Shown: positions 33,912-44,673, counted from the stretch's first letter. The stretch: 64,000 bases of DNA from Ampelomyces quisqualis (GCA_018398575.1 JAGTXZ010000011.1:2542001-2606000), one strand, 5' to 3'. Numbers and translations: made by a program. The notes: generated from the letters alone by a model not told the origin.

Positions 33912-36468
33912 GGTGGTGGTGTTGGTGAAGCTGGGATGCTGTCCGAAGGTTTGCGTCGCCGGGGGGGTGGGGACATCAATGGTCTTATACACCCGATATT
34001 TCACGACTATACGGAGTACCCCGGCTGCATTCCCCAGATGTCCGAAGTCTGAATAGCTAAGGCGGATAGGGCGTCCGCAACACCGAATAATGAATGTCTT
34101 ACATCGGTCAAGCGTCTGGGCGCAGTTTCGCAGAATGCTTGGAACCGGCTAATTGACAAACGAGGCCTCCAATTGCGATCGACTTTGAAGAGGTCGTTTG
34201 ATTGCCGCGCTGTGGAGAGCGCGGCTGATACTCTGTATGCACTCATCAATTGTGGGGAGATGCTAACGCGCACTCCAATAGGATAATATCGCGCACCCCA
34301 ATAGAATAGTGTAGCGCGCCCCAACAAGTCACCATCTTACTAACATCAGATCAATGTACAAGCATGTCGTGTTTGAAGGATCCGATCCAGTATCATGACT
34401 GCGGCGAATTAGTTGCGCCTCAGATTTTGAAATTTTTCGCAGATTTCCCCTGAAGTGGAATTAAAATTGGACTCATAGTTGGAGATTTTTTGACACTGGG
34501 ATCCTCAGGTCTTTCAGCCTTGTTTAAGTGGCTCGCTTTAAGGGTACCCACCCCCTGAGCTGACCTGAGGTCACTGCTTAGTCTCTAGGGGACGAGCAGA
34601 CCCTACTCGGTCCGGTATATGCCGGGCTGTATGTATTTAGCTAGCATGAGCCTACTGGAATGCGCAAGCTTTTCTTATTGGGTTGCGCGTTGACAATTAC
34701 TTCCATTGTGGGCCAGCTCCCGGCGACAAAAGCGCGTGCAGAACCGAGCGTCCGGATATGAAGACATATGTTTCCGTGAAGCTTCGTCTTCGAGAGAATG
34801 TCATCCTCGGCGGCATTCCAAAGCTTCTCGCATCTTCTTGTCCACGACTTCCTTCCGCCACGCTTGTACTCCGTAGTGGCTCGCGTGTTGTGTTGGGTGC
34901 CGAGCACAAACGCGGGGTCCATTGTTGGCTACCTAGCCAAAGCATGGCTTGCACTCCGTACTGTTTGTCCGACGACCGAGCTCTTCCTGCACGCCAATGT
35001 GCTTCGAAGCCGTTGCGGTCCGATCGTTTCCTGGGATACTTTACGGAGTGTAAGGCAGCCGCCGCTGCAGGTTTATTAACCTCCGACCAGGGTCTGTACA
35101 TGTGGCTAGGAGTTTTTTCCCGAACGCTCAAACAGTGCATGAACGTCTGACTGCATACGCATAGGCGCCGAGCCATCCCAAGAGAAAGGAGAAGGTGATT
35201 GGAAGCTGCCAGTTTCAACGCGGGGAAACGACAAGCAATCCGCTGTGTGTACATTGCTCGGAGAAAGATGATTGATTACAGATGCGGACCGACCGCATGC
35301 GCCCGGGCACAGAAACATGTCCAGTCTGGCCTAGCGAAGTCACCGGCTGGATTCGTAGACACGACAAAGTAACGTCACATGCGTAGAAGCCCAACAAGCG
35401 CAGCGATGCACATTCAGGTGCGGCGCTGTTAGCTGAAGCCTAATGCAGAGATGTTGTAAAGAGGCAGCCGGCAGACGCGAGCCGAGCCCAAAAGCCCCGC
35501 CCGCTTCCTCTTGACGTAGCTTGAGATGACATAGCCAGGTGTGCAGCTGTCCAAGGGGGTGTTTACACGCTCCTATGTACTGTTGAGTGAAGGAAGCGAC
35601 TTTGATGTTCACTGGTACACACACGTAGAGATGGGCTCTTAGTATACAGTAGTGGATACAGTTACGATACAATACCAAATATACAAGCTTGTAAATCTTA
35701 AACACAACGGCTTGTATCTCAAGCTGCGCACTGACTATTGTCTGCTGCTGCGTTTCTCCCAAGCCCTGCCACTCGCTACCTCCACCATCTATTCTTTAAT
35801 CTGTTTTTTAGTGATTTTGCAGGAGATAAGGTAGAGGAAGTTAAGCAAAAGAGGTCGACGTAAACAAATAACTACTAGGCAACACGCTCTGTTGGCTAGT
35901 AAAGAAAGATCCTAATTAATTACCTCTTCTCCTTGTGGTTAGCGTTACGATGCTATACACAGTATCAAATCAGTGTGTCCCAGTACAATACGGAATATAC
36001 AAGTTTTTGGGCTCGCTCACGGTATCGACCGCTACAGACACGATCCGCAACGATGCTCCTGGATAATGCAAATCGCGCTTCCCCCAAGTCAATCTGGGCA
36101 TCAGGCAACCGACCGGAGCGAGACTGATATCATGCGACAGATTCTGTTAGGGTTGGCTTTGGCGCACCAAGACTATTGACTAGCCACCTAGGTGGTGTGC
36201 TGTAAATAGTAGGGCAAGTGTATCCAGCGCATTGCTTAGTCCAAAGGTGCGAAAGATACTCGGTAGACAAGATTAACGATTATGAAATTACTACAGAGTA
36301 CTTAAGACAAGCAAGCCTACATGCGGACAATCTTCGGAGAGCCAGTAGGCCTCAACAGAATTGCACCTCGCTAGAGCATGACAGTCTGTCGGCCACGGAA
36401 CTAAATAGAAAGGGTATCATAACGTTGTCAGTGGTTCGTGTCGTGGGGCACGTTCGATGGGTCATGGT
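33912..36468. other. Long intergenic stretch
   Basis: Contains overlapping open frames on opposite strands (for example 34683-35150 plus and 34697-35254 minus) with no recognisable protein. It also holds the short GCGCACCCCAATAG repeats (34267-34328) and several TACGGAGTA/TACTCCGTA words (34010, 34867, and near-matches at about 34952 and 35042). I see no supported gene. It may be old transposon debris together with the transporter promoter. Confidence 0.4.
34267..34328. repeat. Three short direct repeats of CGCGCACYCCAATAG type
   Basis: Copies begin at 34267, 34290 and 34315 (the third is CGCGCCCCAACAAG), spaced 23 and 25 bases, about two helical turns apart. They lie about 360-400 bases upstream of the transporter start. 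This could be a regulatory cluster with CCAAT cores (two of three) or simply a degenerate tandem repeat. Confidence 0.4.
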
Positions 36469-37045
36469 TCAGACGCCAGCCATGTTTGGTGGTGGTGCGG
36501 TGTCATTGCGAGACGAGCCACGGATGTGCAGCACAGAGAGAACCGTGGTCGCAAGGAAAGTAAGCCTGCGCCTTGTCAGCCAGAAACTAGAACAAAAAAC
36601 ACACAAGCACTGACCAGAGAAAGGCAGAGAAAACGATAGCGGCCACGCCACAGCTGTAGAAGGTCCCCTTTCCACCATATCCCCACCATGCATGGTTCCA
36701 GCGCACAGCGACGGCGATGAAGGCGGCGAACCAGAAGACCATGGTGGCAAACTCGACGGCAGCGATGGCGAACTTGTGCGCGAAACGAGGGAAGCGCGTG
36801 GGGACGACGAGAAGATATGCGACTGCGAGGAGGGTCCAGACGGAGCAGAAGAGCATAAAGTCCACGCTAGCCGGCGACCAGTTGTAGCCGTAGGGCCCGT
36901 TGAAGGCGTCGATGACTGGCATGCGTTAGCGAGGCAGATGGGGCGTGGCAGAAAACGACACACGATAAGCGGTCAGGCCCAACACCACGACGGAGAAGAC
37001 GACCTGCACGCCGCGAAGGCCGAGGATAATAGCAGGAGCCACCAT
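36469..37045 (-). CDS. MARVEL-like four-TM membrane protein, 159 aa
   Basis: Three exons on the minus strand: 37045-36964, 36915-36615, 36565-36469, with introns of 48 bp (GTGTGT...TGCCAG, CTAAC branch) and 49 bp (GTCAGT...GCGCAG, CTGAC branch). Spliced length is 480 bases in frame. The protein starts MVAPAIILGLRGVQVVFSVVVLGLTAY (TM1). Then follow YGYNWSPASVDFMLFCSVWTLLAVAYLLVV (TM2), FAIAAVEFATMVFWFAAFIAVAVRW (TM3), a loop GYGGKGTFYSCGVAAIVF, and TM4 FSAFLWLTFLATTVLSVLHI, ending in a short polar tail. Topology and size fit fungal membrane-associating (MARVEL) proteins of the Nce102 kind, linked to membrane organisation. It shares a 527-bp upstream region with the divergent coiled-coil gene. 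Confidence 0.8.
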
Positions 37046-37572
37046 GTTGCCGGAGTGAATGCAGGAAGAGGCGAGTTTGCTGCTCCCAGCGGCGCTCGAG
37101 ACGGCCTTTCTTATAGACACTGCGGAGTGGCCAGGCGCGAGGACAGGGCCTACGTCACCGCCGCCACAAACAGGTTGGCGGTGGCGCGTGACCCGTTCAC
37201 TTGGCTGGTGTCGAACGCGTGTCATGCGACGCGACGTGGTGCGCCACGACAGCGCTTTGTGTGCGCTCTATCCAACACCGGAAAGGTAACAAAGCAGCGT
37301 TCGGAGACAATCTGATCTGGTGCGTCAGACTGCGCCACATCGTCCTGGCCTCGTCAGCGTAGGTATGCGGCTCCAAGAACGGCGGGCACGGCAATGCCAT
37401 GTCGGTTGCGCATTGTGCGTGCTGCTCAATGTCACCGACCAAAGACAACCGAAGCAGGTCGCACGTAGAGCATTGTGCCACGTAGCTTCCCAGAGTACTT
37501 GAAAAGCTCCCGGGCGGCCGCAGGTAGGCTGCAGAGTCCAGACTACACCCAGAGCCCAAAACACACCTCAAA
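37046..37572. promoter_or_regulatory. Shared divergent promoter region
   Basis: This 527-bp gap separates the starts of the MARVEL-like gene (minus) and the coiled-coil gene (plus). It is GC-rich with no clear TATA box near either start. Open frames in it (37059-37564) overlap on both strands and look like chance frames. Co-regulation is possible but not shown. Confidence 0.35.
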
Positions 37573-38961
37573 ATGTCTTCATCCTCATCTCATCGTCCCG
37601 ACAGCGCAATTGCACTGCAGGAGGCGTCGCGCAATGAGTGCGGAGAGAGGGGAAAGCGTGTCGAGTACGGTAGGCAGGTCAATGAGCTTCAAGAGCAATC
37701 CTCTGATGCAAATGCACGGCTATCTGATGAAGTGAAGAAGGTCGACAGGTTGCGTGGCGAGCTATCCGAAGCCCAGAAGCGAATCCGACAGACAGAACTA
37801 CGGCTGGAGGCCACTGATGACATCTCATACCAGCCGCATCAAGAGACCACCGGTCGCTCCGCATTTGCTGAGCTTGAGTCTCTTCGCTCGCAATTCATTC
37901 ATCTGCAGCAGGAACATTCCAAACTGAAGCAGGTACATGCAGATGCGAATTGCGAAGACGCATTGCGCGCGGCTGGACACGAGGTAACGTATGCGAAGAT
38001 TCTCCAAAAGGCCGCCGAAGCAGAGACCGAAGCTTATCGTCACCTTGGCAAGGCCAATGAGCTGATGAAAGAGCAGATTACTTTCCTCCAGACAAAACTC
38101 ATTGAGTCTACATGCAACTACCCGTTTGAAGAAGCCGAGCAAAGTTTCTCTGCGCAGGAGAGACGGATCGAGACAGACTTGACTAAAGCTATGAAGGCCG
38201 AGGACAAAGCCGCCGAGCTTGAGGCCAAACTCGTCAACACCCTGCATAAGGTTACTGAGCTGGAGACTGAGATTGGTAGAGCGGGGGACCGAGTTGTAGA
38301 GCTTGAGACTGAACTCGCCACCGCCGAGGACAAAGTCGCTAGGCTTGAGGCAGAACTGACTGATGAGCGCGTTCAGGCACTCGGGCTTGATGCAGAACTC
38401 GTCAGCGCGGGGGACAAAGTTGCCGAACTTCAAGCAGAACTTGAGCTTCAAGCAGAACTCCTCCAACGGAAGCCATCGCTGTCTAACGAGAGTTGCTACA
38501 GTGCTTCTACTGTTGACAGCGGCCTAGCAGCAAACGTTGTCATCAACATCGACCCACACGATCGCCGAAATTTGACACTTCTCCAGCGCGCCCAATCGAC
38601 CATCTCCAAAGCCTCCCAATTCGAGATCCTCGGCCCCCACGATACCGTAACCGCCTTCCTCGCTGAGATGAAGCGTCTCGAGAACGACCACGCGGACAAG
38701 ACTTCTTCTGCTGCGCACTGGCAGAAAGTCGCGCAGGAAAGTCTGGCCGACTTGGATTGTCTACGTTCCGAGCTTAACAATCGGCCGCCGTGCTCGATTG
38801 CTGGCCATCGAAGTCTTACGGATGAGCTCGCGGCAAAGGACCTTCAGCTGCAAATGCAGGCCACAATTGTCGCGCACTGGCAGAAGAAGGCGGCGGCAGT
38901 GCGCACCTTCTTCGACCAGTCGAATGTGGAGATGCGAGCTGCGGGTGTACAGGGCGTGTAG
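37573..38961 (+). CDS. Coiled-coil protein, 462 aa
   Basis: Single exon from ATG (CAAAATGTC). After a Ser-rich start the protein is almost entirely heptad-patterned. The clearest block (residues about 195-300) repeats a unit like EDKVAELEAEL: DKAAELEAKL, RVVELETEL, DKVARLEAEL, DKVAELQAEL, with similar DNA repeats at 38200-38470. A break with Ser/Thr (SLSNESCYSASTVDSGLAANVVINIDPHDRRN) precedes a second helical half, where AHWQKVAQESLADLD and AHWQKKAAAVRTFFDQ look like a duplicated motif. No motor, membrane or enzymatic domain is visible. It may be a structural or scaffold protein; the partner is unknown. Divergent from the MARVEL-like gene. Confidence 0.7.
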   Translation: MSSSSSHRPDSAIALQEASRNECGERGKRVEYGRQVNELQEQSSDANARLSDEVKKVDRLRGELSEAQKRIRQTELRLEATDDISYQPHQETTGRSAFAELESLRSQFIHLQQEHSKLKQVHADANCEDALRAAGHEVTYAKILQKAAEAETEAYRHLGKANELMKEQITFLQTKLIESTCNYPFEEAEQSFSAQERRIETDLTKAMKAEDKAAELEAKLVNTLHKVTELETEIGRAGDRVVELETELATAEDKVARLEAELTDERVQALGLDAELVSAGDKVAELQAELELQAELLQRKPSLSNESCYSASTVDSGLAANVVINIDPHDRRNLTLLQRAQSTISKASQFEILGPHDTVTAFLAEMKRLENDHADKTSSAAHWQKVAQESLADLDCLRSELNNRPPCSIAGHRSLTDELAAKDLQLQMQATIVAHWQKKAAAVRTFFDQSNVEMRAAGVQGV

Positions 38962-39859
38962 GTAGACCGAAATCTCGTTTGTGACTTCGATTTGATGTTT
39001 CCTTTGTCTTCATTGTCTATCAGCTTCGAAAAACATGGCAAATGCAAGTCCTCCATCATCTGCCACTCATGAATACCTCGACGTCGTGCGCCAACACAGC
39101 GATACCTCTGGCTCAAAGATATCAAAAAGCTAATGGGCCAAGCTAGTAATCTCCTTAACAATGGTCTATAGCGCTGTTTCACGTTTATTTTACCCCTATT
39201 ATCGGGGGCTCGACTGCACATGAAGCTTTTAGCATAAGTCGTGCTATACTATCTTGCGTTAGTCTATAGTAAGCGGGAGCGGGATCTGCGCGGATCTAAG
39301 CTGTCGCTGCACAGTAGCGCTAGAGTTATATCACTAATACTGTATCAATACGGAGTACTATACAATATAAACAGCTTTCTGAATAGATAGTGTGTATTAG
39401 GGGCGCGCACAAACTGACTCTTGCCCTGTTCTCAGTCACACGTGACCCCGATTGATTCTAACTCCTTTGCCTAATTATTTTGATGAAGAGAGGGTTAGGG
39501 TTTACCCTAACGAGAAGATAGAATTGAACAAGAATTCTTACAGCAACGTGCTGCTGTCGGAAAGTTTAGGTAAGAAGATCCAAACCAATTACTAGCTGCC
39601 TGTAGAGGCTTAGCGTCCATATAAGATACGGTATCGCATTACGGATACTCCGTACTCCGTAGTATGAGATCTGATATGATACCAGATGTACTCCGTACGA
39701 GGATTTTGATCGAAATACGGATTTAGCTATTGTTATGCAGCGCCGCAGCGACCACCCAGCACGCCTTAATCCTGCAAAGTAAACCTCTGAGATCTGCTCT
39801 CTCCACCACTCACCATTCTCCACCCGCTACTCCCATGACCTATACAGTGTTTCTGAGGC
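38962..39859. other. Intergenic with TACTCCGTA words, possible MITE remnant
   Basis: No gene is seen. TACGGAGTA at 39349-39357 and TACTCCGTA at 39646-39654, 39653-39661 and 39689-39697 lie in opposite orientation at the two ends of a 350-bp stretch, as if they were terminal repeats. A telomere-like palindrome (39494-39511) lies between them. The last 60 bases are the leader of the SGNH gene. Confidence 0.4.
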
Positions 39860-40873
39860 ATGCATCTGTTAGCGAACGTGATCGTACTTGCATGGGCTGT
39901 TCTCAACGTCGCACTTATCATGGCTGCTCCACCTCCGGTCAAGACGCCTGCGCAGAAGATTGACGCAACCAAATTTTACCAGGAGTACAAAGGACACCCT
40001 CTCAGCGACCTCGTTACGTTCCAGGACATTACGCATGCAGAACGACCAGACAAGCCCGTGATCTACCTCGCCGGCGACTCATCTCTAGACAACAAGTTCT
40101 GGCTGAGCAAGTCCGTCGCCGATTTCGATGTCAAAATTCCCGCAATATACGACAAGACGTTGGAAAAGCCTGAGCCGAAGCCAGATGTCTCGTTCTGGCT
40201 CAACCATCTCCTAGGCGAGCGGGCAACCTGCATCAATACCGCGGTCGAGGAGTCAATGCTGCGCGAGCGAGATCAGCGACTGCTATCTCACGACGAGTTC
40301 ATTCGGGACAATATCCGCTCAGAGGACACTCTCATCGTCAGCGTCGGCTCTAACGATGTCGCCTTCGAGCCCTCGCCACGCACCATGGCCCACATGTTTC
40401 AGCTCGCCTGGCTCACACCACGCAGAAAATTGAAAGACGGTACAGCAAGCGCTCTGCAGTACTTCAGGCGCATGTTCCGCGACGATATTCAAGACTACGT
40501 GACCCGGCTCACTTCCAAGACTAAGCCGCGCGCTGTCGTTATCTGCATGATTTACTTCCCTCTTGAATCACAATTTGGCCAGAAGAGCTGGGCGGACCTG
40601 AAACTCAGAGCACTTGGTTACAATTCGTACCCAGAACGACTGCAGCTCGCAATTCGGTCCCTGTACGATATTGCGACGAAGCAGATCAAGGTGGATGGTA
40701 CGCGGATCGTGCCCTGTGGGCTGCACCAGGTGCTCGATGGTAAGCATCCAGAGCTTTACACGGAGAGGGTCGAGCCGAGCGAAGAGGGAGGACGGAAGAT
40801 GGCGGTCAAATTCATGGAGCTGATTGAAGGGTTGTTGGAGCCCGCACATCCGATGACGCAAGAGGAAGTTTGA
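39860..40873 (+). CDS. Secreted SGNH-type hydrolase-like protein, 337 aa
   Basis: Single exon. The N-terminus (MHLLANVIVLAWAVLNVALIMAAPPP) is a likely signal peptide, so secretion or cell-wall location is expected. SGNH/GDSL features are: block I LAGDSSLDNKFW with candidate nucleophile Ser74; block III SVGSNDV with Asn165; and a C-terminal D293-G-K-H296 that fits the DxxH catalytic pair. The middle (residues 185-260) is Arg/Lys-rich. Such enzymes cleave esters, for example acetyl groups on sugars or lipids; the substrate is unknown. The context gives no pathway. The fold is inferred from these blocks only, which are short, so the family assignment is moderate. Confidence 0.65.
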   Translation: MHLLANVIVLAWAVLNVALIMAAPPPVKTPAQKIDATKFYQEYKGHPLSDLVTFQDITHAERPDKPVIYLAGDSSLDNKFWLSKSVADFDVKIPAIYDKTLEKPEPKPDVSFWLNHLLGERATCINTAVEESMLRERDQRLLSHDEFIRDNIRSEDTLIVSVGSNDVAFEPSPRTMAHMFQLAWLTPRRKLKDGTASALQYFRRMFRDDIQDYVTRLTSKTKPRAVVICMIYFPLESQFGQKSWADLKLRALGYNSYPERLQLAIRSLYDIATKQIKVDGTRIVPCGLHQVLDGKHPELYTERVEPSEEGGRKMAVKFMELIEGLLEPAHPMTQEEV

Positions 40874-41445
40874 ATTCTGAACACTATGGGACCCTACCTT
40901 TTGGATTGGACCTGTTGCGCGCGTGACCTGAACGAAGGGATCCCTGGACTGTTGTTTGCTCAACCCATTGTTGTTGATTGATACCTGCAGCCATGGAGGA
41001 TTTCAATTGTCAACAGGTTATAATCTCCACGGTACCCTCGGTTCACTTCTGCCTGGCGTGTCAAATTTTAATGGTAGGAACACATTCCTGATACTGTCAA
41101 CCCACAATACTCATTCGTATATTGTAGCTTTCTTCTCTTCTTCAACTTCCCTCTGACGTCACAACTGCGATGCCCGCGAGTGTAGCAAAACGCGAATTCA
41201 CTTTCACCGCGACTTTCACCGCGCGCAAGCCCGATTTCATCTTCACCGTGCGTTGGCCCCACCCCGGCTGCACTATATACTTCTGTCTCGTCTTCCCTTT
41301 ATTTTAATATCCTCTATGCGCTCTGCACCTCACCCCCTAACGCGGAATCTAACCACAATACTTGTCAACCACAATACTTGCGGTTCCACCTTCAATACGC
41401 ACCACCAAGCCCAACCACTTCTCATACAGACGCCGCATCGACAAG
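40874..41445. other. Intergenic and leader of the next gene
   Basis: No supported feature. The frame of the next gene is open upstream to 41362, but no ATG occurs there, so this part is probably 5' leader. A pyrimidine-rich stretch near 41280-41330 resembles a fungal core promoter. Confidence 0.35.
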
Positions 41446-43590
41446 ATGCAAGTCCACGAATTTACTGCGATGCTGCCCTTCAGCTCGTACCCTTCCCTCA
41501 TCTTCCACCTGATCCTGGCCTCCATGGAAGCGATCCCTACGAACTTCCTCATCTTTATCATCACGCTCATGCTTGTCACGGTTTTCATCCCGCGCGCCAT
41601 CAGCACCAGCAACACCGATCAGCGCCTCAACAATCTCGTGCGCATGTTCAGCATCCTTAATCATCTCCCCGCCAAGATTGCCGACCTCAAGGAGGGCCAG
41701 GATGCGCTGAGCTTGCAGCTGAACTCGGTTGCGACTGCACTCAACGACATGAAGAACAAGCCCGCCACCACGTCACCACCAGACACCCACCTCTCCTCCT
41801 TCATCGCAATTCAGCGTCGCATCGATGAGCTATGCGCGCGCCCCGTCACGTCGGCTCCAACCCCTCCTTCACCCCCACATCTCCTCCACATCTCCTCCAT
41901 TCGATCTCAGAACACACCACCCAGTCCGCCTACAGCTCGGTTGCCGATGTTCACACTCTCTGGATTGGTCACCCAGGAGACTATACCTCGCGCTTCCCCG
42001 TCTTCTGTGCTCGGCTTCTCCCCTGTTGCCAAACAGGCCACTGCAACAGCCCTCCCTTGGTTGCCCATTTTGTCGCTGTCGTGTGTCGGGACGCGCCAGA
42101 CGGTGCCAGTAGCACCTAAGTCAGCGACTATGGCACTGTCTCAGGTAAAGATTGTAGCGACGGTTCCAAGGGAAGTCGCGCGACAGAAGCTGGAGCTGGG
42201 TGATGTCAAGTCACAGATCATTGAGCCCATGGCGCCTCGGATCAAGAAGCTGTCGATAGGTGGCGTATCGCAGCAATCTACCATGCCTGAGGCTGTCGAG
42301 GTTAGCACCACCTCAGTGGCGCGAGACGATGATGTCGACGACGAGGAGTTCGATGCGTTCGCTGAGCAGGTTTTGGCCACAGAAGGCGACTCCGACCATC
42401 ACTACCAGGGACATCTAGCTTCTTTCGAGGCAGAGATAGAAGGAGAAGAGTGCAGGACGGCCACGACCTCTCGTGAGACTGGCCTTCGCGCAAGTGCCGC
42501 ATCTTTCGTACCTGGGTCAATCTCAACCAAAACGCCGATCGAAAGCGTGGCGGCTACATACCATGCGACTCCGACTGCGAATGATCCATCGACCTCATCC
42601 CCAACCGCTCAAGGCAGCTTGAGTGCGTCGCGGCACTCCGTTCGCCCTCCTATGCCGCTGTTTAGTAGGCAGAACCAGGTGATGCTGCAGCAAAAGCAGA
42701 CTGGTACTAAGACGGTCACCAAGCAAGAAGCGACGCCAAACCCTGATCCTCAGCACTACTCCTCGACACGGACCACTCAAGGCGGTTTGGGTGGCTCGCG
42801 CTATGTCTCTAGCACTCCTTTGCCAACCTCTGGTGAGCAGGCCGCGAAGAACCAGCAGCAATCGCAGACTGCCAACAAGGAAGAGACTCCTCAGGATGTG
42901 CTGTCAACGTCTGATGTTGGGGAGATCAAGTCGCAGGCCACGGAGCCTCGAATGTCTCTTTCCCCCCTGTCCAAGGGCAGCAGCATGGCAGTGGCATCTT
43001 CTTCCTTCGAGGTTACGAGTCCGTTCGGGACTGGCCTCAGCCCAGGTGTGGCATCATTGCTGTCTCCAGCCTCGTCGATGGTAACGCTCGAGAATGCCGC
43101 CACCCATTCCATCTTGGCCAAGCATGTACCAGACGCAGCTGGGCCTGTCAGCAAGCGCTTTTGCAGTGTCTGTGATAAGACAGTCGCTAATGACATCTGG
43201 GCGCAGCACGAGCGCAACCACCACGGTTTCTGCCAGCACTGTCACAAGGAGGTATCTGGTGATTGGATTGACAACAGGTTTCGGTACGACGAACACGAGA
43301 AGCCGTGCTGTCTACAGATTTGGAGATCAAAAAACCCCGCACCGACGCCCGGGGCAGAGTCGGCTGCATCGCGAAATCCTGCGCCTGCACCACATCGCAG
43401 CTCGCGAAATACCCCTCGCCCTCCTATTTCATTGTATGGCAAGAAGACTCGAGAAACAGACCAGTTTACACCGCCTTCAAGCTCGCGAGGGACCGGTCGC
43501 CCTCCCATGCCGAAATTCAGCAAGCAGGCCCCGAAGGCGAATGGGTCGCTGGCTAACGAAGGCTGGAAGGGCAATGTCATCAAGTACTAG
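41446..43590 (+). CDS. Membrane-anchored protein with C-terminal Cys/His motif and RPPMP repeats, 714 aa
   Basis: Start chosen at the first in-frame ATG (ACAAGATGC). Near residues 30-55 is one hydrophobic segment (NFLIFIITLMLVTVFIP), then a short helical stretch (RLNNLVRMFSILNHLPAKIADLKEGQDALSLQLNSV), then a long Ser/Thr/Pro-rich, probably disordered region. At 43160-43310 a Cys/His cluster reads CSVCDKTVANDIWAQHERNHH and CQHCHKEV...HEKPCC, likely binding two zinc ions. A short motif recurs: RPPMPLFSRQ (about 42643), RPPISLYGKK (about 43418), RPPMPKFSKQ (about 43499). A diverged 50-residue tandem repeat (TAQGSLSASR / TTQGGLGGSR) is also seen. No family is recognised; anchoring plus short linear motifs suggests a scaffold or adaptor (inference). 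Confidence 0.65.
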   Translation: MQVHEFTAMLPFSSYPSLIFHLILASMEAIPTNFLIFIITLMLVTVFIPRAISTSNTDQRLNNLVRMFSILNHLPAKIADLKEGQDALSLQLNSVATALNDMKNKPATTSPPDTHLSSFIAIQRRIDELCARPVTSAPTPPSPPHLLHISSIRSQNTPPSPPTARLPMFTLSGLVTQETIPRASPSSVLGFSPVAKQATATALPWLPILSLSCVGTRQTVPVAPKSATMALSQVKIVATVPREVARQKLELGDVKSQIIEPMAPRIKKLSIGGVSQQSTMPEAVEVSTTSVARDDDVDDEEFDAFAEQVLATEGDSDHHYQGHLASFEAEIEGEECRTATTSRETGLRASAASFVPGSISTKTPIESVAATYHATPTANDPSTSSPTAQGSLSASRHSVRPPMPLFSRQNQVMLQQKQTGTKTVTKQEATPNPDPQHYSSTRTTQGGLGGSRYVSSTPLPTSGEQAAKNQQQSQTANKEETPQDVLSTSDVGEIKSQATEPRMSLSPLSKGSSMAVASSSFEVTSPFGTGLSPGVASLLSPASSMVTLENAATHSILAKHVPDAAGPVSKRFCSVCDKTVANDIWAQHERNHHGFCQHCHKEVSGDWIDNRFRYDEHEKPCCLQIWRSKNPAPTPGAESAASRNPAPAPHRSSRNTPRPPISLYGKKTRETDQFTPPSSSRGTGRPPMPKFSKQAPKANGSLANEGWKGNVIKY

Positions 43591-44673
43591 ACAGATCTAG
43601 GGACAAAAAAGCGCACCAAAGATGCATGGCGGGGGAATAATCAGGGCGCTAGATTTTTTCCAAAATTTGAAGAGTTGAAGCCGTTGAAATTAAGGTGGAG
43701 ATGGAGGGAAGATCTGAAGATGATAAGAACATATATAGATAGAGAGAGAGCCCGGAGATGGAGAGGAGATGGACAGCTGAGGAGAACGCCCTCCCTGACC
43801 CATTGTATGGTTTGAGTTGTCCTTAGGTTGAGGTTGCCTAACATGGCTGACTCCCTTTGGTATCTCGCCAAACAGATGGTAAAGGTTGAGTAGCGGTCTC
43901 AGTATTCGTTTGTTCTTCTGGGTCACCGTTTCGAGTTGCTTCCAGGATACGCCAAAACTCTTCAAGATTTGGAACAGTACGTACATACCACAGGACGAAG
44001 GAATGAAACACAATAAGTCTTGAAAATAATCGGGTCATGTCCCTCTGCAATAGCTGTAAGACTTGTCACTGTTGTTTGCCAAGGATGAAAGGCGGATGTG
44101 ATGAAAAGCGAATAGTGTCGCTGATAAGGATAGGCTTAAATCGCTTAGCGGCCCCATAGGCCTCCAGCGCCCGGCGCTGTACCTTGCAGAAACATCCCCG
44201 ACAACACTCAATCCTCCATCACCCAACAGCAAGAAACGCATCCATCTAGATGTGAAGGACATCCGTCGCCACTAACACCTTCCCAACTGATATGGAGCGT
44301 CCCTCTTGCAATCTGGGCACGACTATTTCTGGCCACTCGGATGCATCGTTTCACCGGGTGGCTGGTTGCTTGGACGGCCTTGGCGCCTTCTTGTCACCTG
44401 CTGCATGAGGCAACTCGTATGCTAGTGCCGTTTAGGTCCTTTGCGAGGGATGTCGTGCGCCGGGACGACGACGAGGGGTGGATATATAGAGACATGTAGT
44501 GCTCAATCAGGGACGGGTAAGAAACGTCTTCTTCGTCTCATTTGGTTGCACGACGTTGTTGTTGTTGTCGCTCTTGGACTACCCAGCGGCAAAACTCCAC
44601 ATCGGACCACTGTAATCGGTATCGAACAACTTCAACTCCATCGATCCTCGGTTGAACGTGTGTCCTTGTCATC
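43591..44673. other. Intergenic upstream of the peptidase gene
   Basis: No supported gene. Open frames on both strands overlap and lack protein features. The stretch includes the 3' end region of the 41446 gene, purine-rich runs near 43690-43770, and the promoter and leader of the peptidase gene. Confidence 0.35.

Noticed and set aside
34683..35254. Overlapping frames of 155 aa (plus) and 185 aa (minus)
   Set aside because: They are on opposite strands over the same bases, with no domain, signal or codon pattern favouring either.
36566..36614. MARVEL-like gene ending at the TAG within this interval
   Set aside because: Removing this interval as a 49-bp intron with CTGAC branch point gives a complete fourth membrane segment, which the unspliced frame lacks.
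41362..41445. Upstream extension of the 41446 gene
   Set aside because: The extension begins with TTG, not ATG; the first in-frame ATG is at 41446.
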